Shown piece by piece: positions 61,993-64,000 of a stretch of 64,000 nt of DNA. The notes under the pieces were generated by a model. That model was given only the letters and a program-made list of their open reading frames with translations, made no database searches and was not told where the DNA came from. The stretch's first letter is position 1, and each line of letters begins with the position of its first letter. A program made the translations under genes and the position numbers. The DNA comes from Telluribacter roseus (GTDB taxonomy: Bacteria; Bacteroidota; Bacteroidia; Cytophagales; Spirosomataceae). The stretch is from positions 628,858 to 692,857 of the forward strand of contig NZ_JAFEUV020000003.1 in assembly GCF_017355915.2 (NCBI RefSeq), read 5' to 3'.

Positions 61993-62829
61993 TTATTTGA
62001 GCTGATAGGCCGTCACGTTATTCTTCATGAACGTAGGTACATACACGATCTTCTTTACCGGATCGTAGCCTATATCCGCCGAGTTCGTTTTGTCCTGGCG
62101 GGTATCCAGCAGGGTATGCTTGCTGCCGTCCGACTTTACATGATATACCACGCCCGACCAGCAGGATACCAGGTACTCGCCCGGTCTGATCTCCTCGATA
62201 CCATCCGTACTGGCATCCATACCTTCGGCCAGCGTGGTTACGTTTTTCTTCGCATCCAGTTTCAGTAACTTCCCACCGATCGCCATGAGCAGACCATCGT
62301 TTACCGACAGTACACCATTCGGGTTAGCCGATGTTTCGTAGTAAGTACTTGCTTTACCGTCCTTGATCAGGTGGATCTTGCCGGTTTGCATGTCCGATAC
62401 GTATACTTCACCCTTCTTGTTGGCCGAGACGTCGTTGAGGTGCTGACCCCCTTCAATGGCGATACGCTGTGTCACCTTGCCCGATTTACGATCAATGACC
62501 ACTACCTCGTCCATGTCGGCTACGTATAGCTGGTTACCCACTATACCCATACCCTTGGGGGCATGCAGACCAGTCACCCAGGTGTTGCTGATTACTTTTC
62601 CGTCCAGACCTACCTTGGCTATACCCCCCTGGCCGTCCTTATCCCACGGCTTACCGTCAATCAGGGATACGTACAGTACCTTATCAGTAGGGCTGTACAG
62701 TACTGATTCGGGTATGGGCAGGGTCGATTCGCTGGTCCAGAGTTGGGTGAGTGAACTCTGCTGAGCCTGTGCCATGGTAGTACACAGCATAGCGGCCAGC
62801 ATAGAGCCTAGTAGTTTTCTTGTCTTCAT
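61993..62829 (-). CDS. Secreted six-bladed beta-propeller, SMP-30/NHL-like
   Basis: Protein of 278 residues with a signal peptide (MLAAMLCTTMAQAQ). The mature part is a beta-propeller of the SMP-30/gluconolactonase or NHL kind: repeated blades with VLYSPTDKVLYVSLIDG, GIVGNQLYVADMDEVVVIDRKSGK, LNDVSANKKGEVYVSDMQTGKIH and NPNGVLSVNDGLLMAIGGKLLKLD. Similar proteins are annotated as secreted or periplasmic ATP/GTP-binding-like propellers, but no catalytic residues can be assigned with confidence. An exact -7 box is upstream. Confidence 0.75.
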   Translation of the reverse strand: MKTRKLLGSMLAAMLCTTMAQAQQSSLTQLWTSESTLPIPESVLYSPTDKVLYVSLIDGKPWDKDGQGGIAKVGLDGKVISNTWVTGLHAPKGMGIVGNQLYVADMDEVVVIDRKSGKVTQRIAIEGGQHLNDVSANKKGEVYVSDMQTGKIHLIKDGKASTYYETSANPNGVLSVNDGLLMAIGGKLLKLDAKKNVTTLAEGMDASTDGIEEIRPGEYLVSCWSGVVYHVKSDGSKHTLLDTRQDKTNSADIGYDPVKKIVYVPTFMKNNVTAYQLK

Positions 62830-62871
62830 AGTGAATGGAGTTAGTGAATATTGAATACTAATTCAATAACA

Positions 62872-62879
62872 CAAAAGTA
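62872..62879 (-). promoter_or_regulatory. Promoter -7 box of the propeller gene
   Basis: Minus-strand TACTTTTG matches TAnnTTTG exactly, 43 bases upstream of the start codon. Confidence 0.5.
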
Positions 62880-62938
62880 TAGGTATCCGGCTTTTTTACT
62901 ATGGAATCAGGGTCAATGTTCTTTAGTCTATGGGCGGA

Positions 62939-63310
62939 TCAGTAGTTTGACTGACTAGCTGAGTAGTTACACAGCACTCTCCGGGCTTTTCCTTCGTCAT
63001 CCATCTCGAATACTTCTGTGACCTTACGCCCATTCACCGACGTATAGTACAGTACTACTGTATTGACGCCCGTAAAAACATTATGCAGCCGGAAGTGCAG
63101 GTCAGGAAACGCGTTGAGCCCGATCCGGAAGTAGCTTTTCAAGTCGTCTTTATTCGTTATGAGCCCCTGGTCGTTAACCTTGAGCAGTGTGATCATGGGA
63201 GAATGAAATTCTACTTCATTGCTGTAGTGCTCCATAATGGCGTCCAGGTCATGGCTATTCCAGGAGTTGATCCAGTGTTCGGCAAATTGGTTAGCTTGTT
63301 CCTCTGTCAT
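62939..63310 (-). CDS. SnoaL/NTF2-like protein
   Basis: Small protein of 123 residues with the cone-shaped NTF2/SnoaL fold pattern: helix (QANQFAEHWINSWNSHDLDAIMEHYSNEVEFHSPM), then GLITNKDDLKSYFRIGLNAFPDLHFRLHNVFTGVNTVVLYYTSVNG and a terminal strand. Such proteins are either small hydrolases/isomerases or ligand carriers; no activity can be assigned. It follows the DinB gene by 32 bases on the same strand. Confidence 0.85.
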   Translation of the reverse strand: MTEEQANQFAEHWINSWNSHDLDAIMEHYSNEVEFHSPMITLLKVNDQGLITNKDDLKSYFRIGLNAFPDLHFRLHNVFTGVNTVVLYYTSVNGRKVTEVFEMDDEGKARRVLCNYSASQSNY

Positions 63311-63342
63311 AGGTATGAAATATTAGCGTATGTAGTGGCGCT

Positions 63343-63867
63343 TTATGATTTTAGGATACGGAGAAAATCAATCCAGGGACCAACTTCCTCTGTGTACTGC
63401 TTGGCCATTATTCTGGATATCTGGGCGATATGATTAAGATCATGAACTACCCAGGTAGCCAGGAGCTGGCGCAACGTCACCGTGCCAAAGGTCGGATGGA
63501 TGCCCGTTTTGGCAAGATCTGCCTCGGTAATGTTCAGCTTCCGTAGCCTTTCTATATTCACCTGCCTGAGCTCTCTGAACTCGTGAAGTAGCTGGTCCAG
63601 AGTTTTGCCTTTACTGGTTTCAAACTGAGCAAATCGGTCAAAGGGGTCGAACGTTTTAGTATTCTGATCGGATAGAATAATCCTGGTCCTGACGAGCCAG
63701 TCCGTTTTATCGCCGTGAATCAGATGCCCGACTACATCAAAGACACTCCAGGTACCTTCGCCTTCGTTAGGGGAGGTCCAATCCTCCGAAATGCCGTGCA
63801 GCATCCGATGCAGAACCTCCGGCGTTCGTTCGAGTACTTCCAGCGAATGAGGTAGTGAAAAGTCCAT
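63343..63867 (-). CDS. DinB family protein
   Basis: Protein of 174 residues of the DinB four-helix-bundle type (bacillithiol/metal-dependent transferase-like). The His ligands are likely in VFDVVGHLIHGDKTDW and WVVHDLNHIAQISRIMA, with the third contributed between. Family members often have a divalent metal and act as thiol transferases or in stress. It is 11 bases downstream of a truncated gene and 32 bases upstream of the SnoaL gene, so all three probably share a transcript. Confidence 0.88.
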   Translation of the reverse strand: MDFSLPHSLEVLERTPEVLHRMLHGISEDWTSPNEGEGTWSVFDVVGHLIHGDKTDWLVRTRIILSDQNTKTFDPFDRFAQFETSKGKTLDQLLHEFRELRQVNIERLRKLNITEADLAKTGIHPTFGTVTLRQLLATWVVHDLNHIAQISRIMAKQYTEEVGPWIDFLRILKS

Positions 63868-63878
63868 AGGCAGCAGGT

Positions 63879-64000
63879 CTACTTTTCTTCCTTTTTGAGA
63901 AATTCATCCGTAAAATGCTCGTTATGTTTCGGCTTGGCAAATTTTTCGGCATTAAAGCTTTTGGAACTACCCTTCGGAATGGATAGGGAGTCCCACTTTT
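63879..64000 (-). CDS. Partial gene, C-terminal 39 codons, product unknown
   Basis: The last 39 codons of a minus-strand gene that continues past the window edge. The visible tail reads KWDSLSIPKGSSKSFNAEKF, then further Lys/Glu-rich residues ending in LKKEEK. The high charge suggests a cytoplasmic C-terminal tail, but the family cannot be told. It is 11 bases upstream of the DinB gene, in the same direction. Confidence 0.6.
   Translation of the reverse strand, partial: KWDSLSIPKGSSKSFNAEKFAKPKHNEHFTDEFLKKEEK

Noticed and set aside
1-64000. tRNA, rRNA, CRISPR arrays, insertion sequences and prophage genes
   Set aside because: I looked for tRNA-like T-arm motifs, regularly spaced repeats, transposase or integrase motifs and inverted terminal repeats and found none that I could support.

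Overview
The window is an ordinary chromosomal stretch of a Bacteroidota bacterium, most likely order Cytophagales (Spirosomaceae/Cytophagaceae-like). The evidence is three TonB-dependent outer-membrane proteins with carboxypeptidase-D-like N-termini, DUF4136, DUF4494, YicC and RsmI-like proteins of Bacteroidota type, PafA-type phosphatase, a CrtW-like ketolase, promoters of the TTTG/TAnnTTTG type and no Shine-Dalgarno sequences. I see no phage, insertion sequence, CRISPR array, tRNA or rRNA. About 59 protein genes fill the window, densely packed on both strands, with many clear hairpin terminators.

Layout. 0-6.7 kb: PAS histidine kinase plus a REC-Crp fusion regulator, a 2-hydroxyacid dehydrogenase, pdxA-yicC, a ribosome hibernation factor and a 3-methyladenine glycosylase. 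7-14.2 kb: TPR histidine kinase, TonB receptor, and a two-gene lysine degradation operon (saccharopine/lysine dehydrogenase plus ALDH7-type aldehyde dehydrogenase). 14.2-19.8 kb: lipoproteins, a three-gene envelope cluster of unknown function divergent from a YtxH protein, an RsmI-like methylase and an alpha/beta hydrolase. 19.8-29.5 kb: selD, a large and highly codon-adapted Oar-like TonB protein, patatin, polyprenyl synthase tail-to-tail with a CrtW-type ketolase, and a PafA-like phosphatase. 29.5-35 kb: NfeD/SPFH operon, acyl-CoA dehydrogenase, and a UDP-glucose to UDP-xylose operon. 35-44 kb: DUF4136, pyrH-frr, a biotin carrier, dusB-EamA, CPBP-DUF2007-cdsA, and lpxH. 43.9-48 kb: a 1057-residue secreted M43-type metalloprotease and a smaller secreted partner. 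48-57 kb: small proteins, a GT-C-like membrane protein, a sugar dehydrogenase, lipoprotein MsrA, and a gluconate-dehydrogenase-like pair (subunit 3 plus GMC). 57-64 kb: YceI, a third TonB-type barrel divergent from a LytS/LytTR pair, a propeller protein and a DinB/SnoaL cluster cut by the window end.

The most unusual signals are: the metalloprotease with a degenerate dockerin-like C-terminus next to a protein with a cohesin-like N-terminal domain; a window-wide excess of the palindrome GTAC in coding and non-coding DNA; paired FNR-like palindromes between an envelope operon and ytxH; a perfect 18-bp palindrome at the SPFH/NfeD promoter; and a FixL-like kinase next to a receiver-Crp fusion. 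All functional calls rest on reading motifs by eye; no database search was possible.
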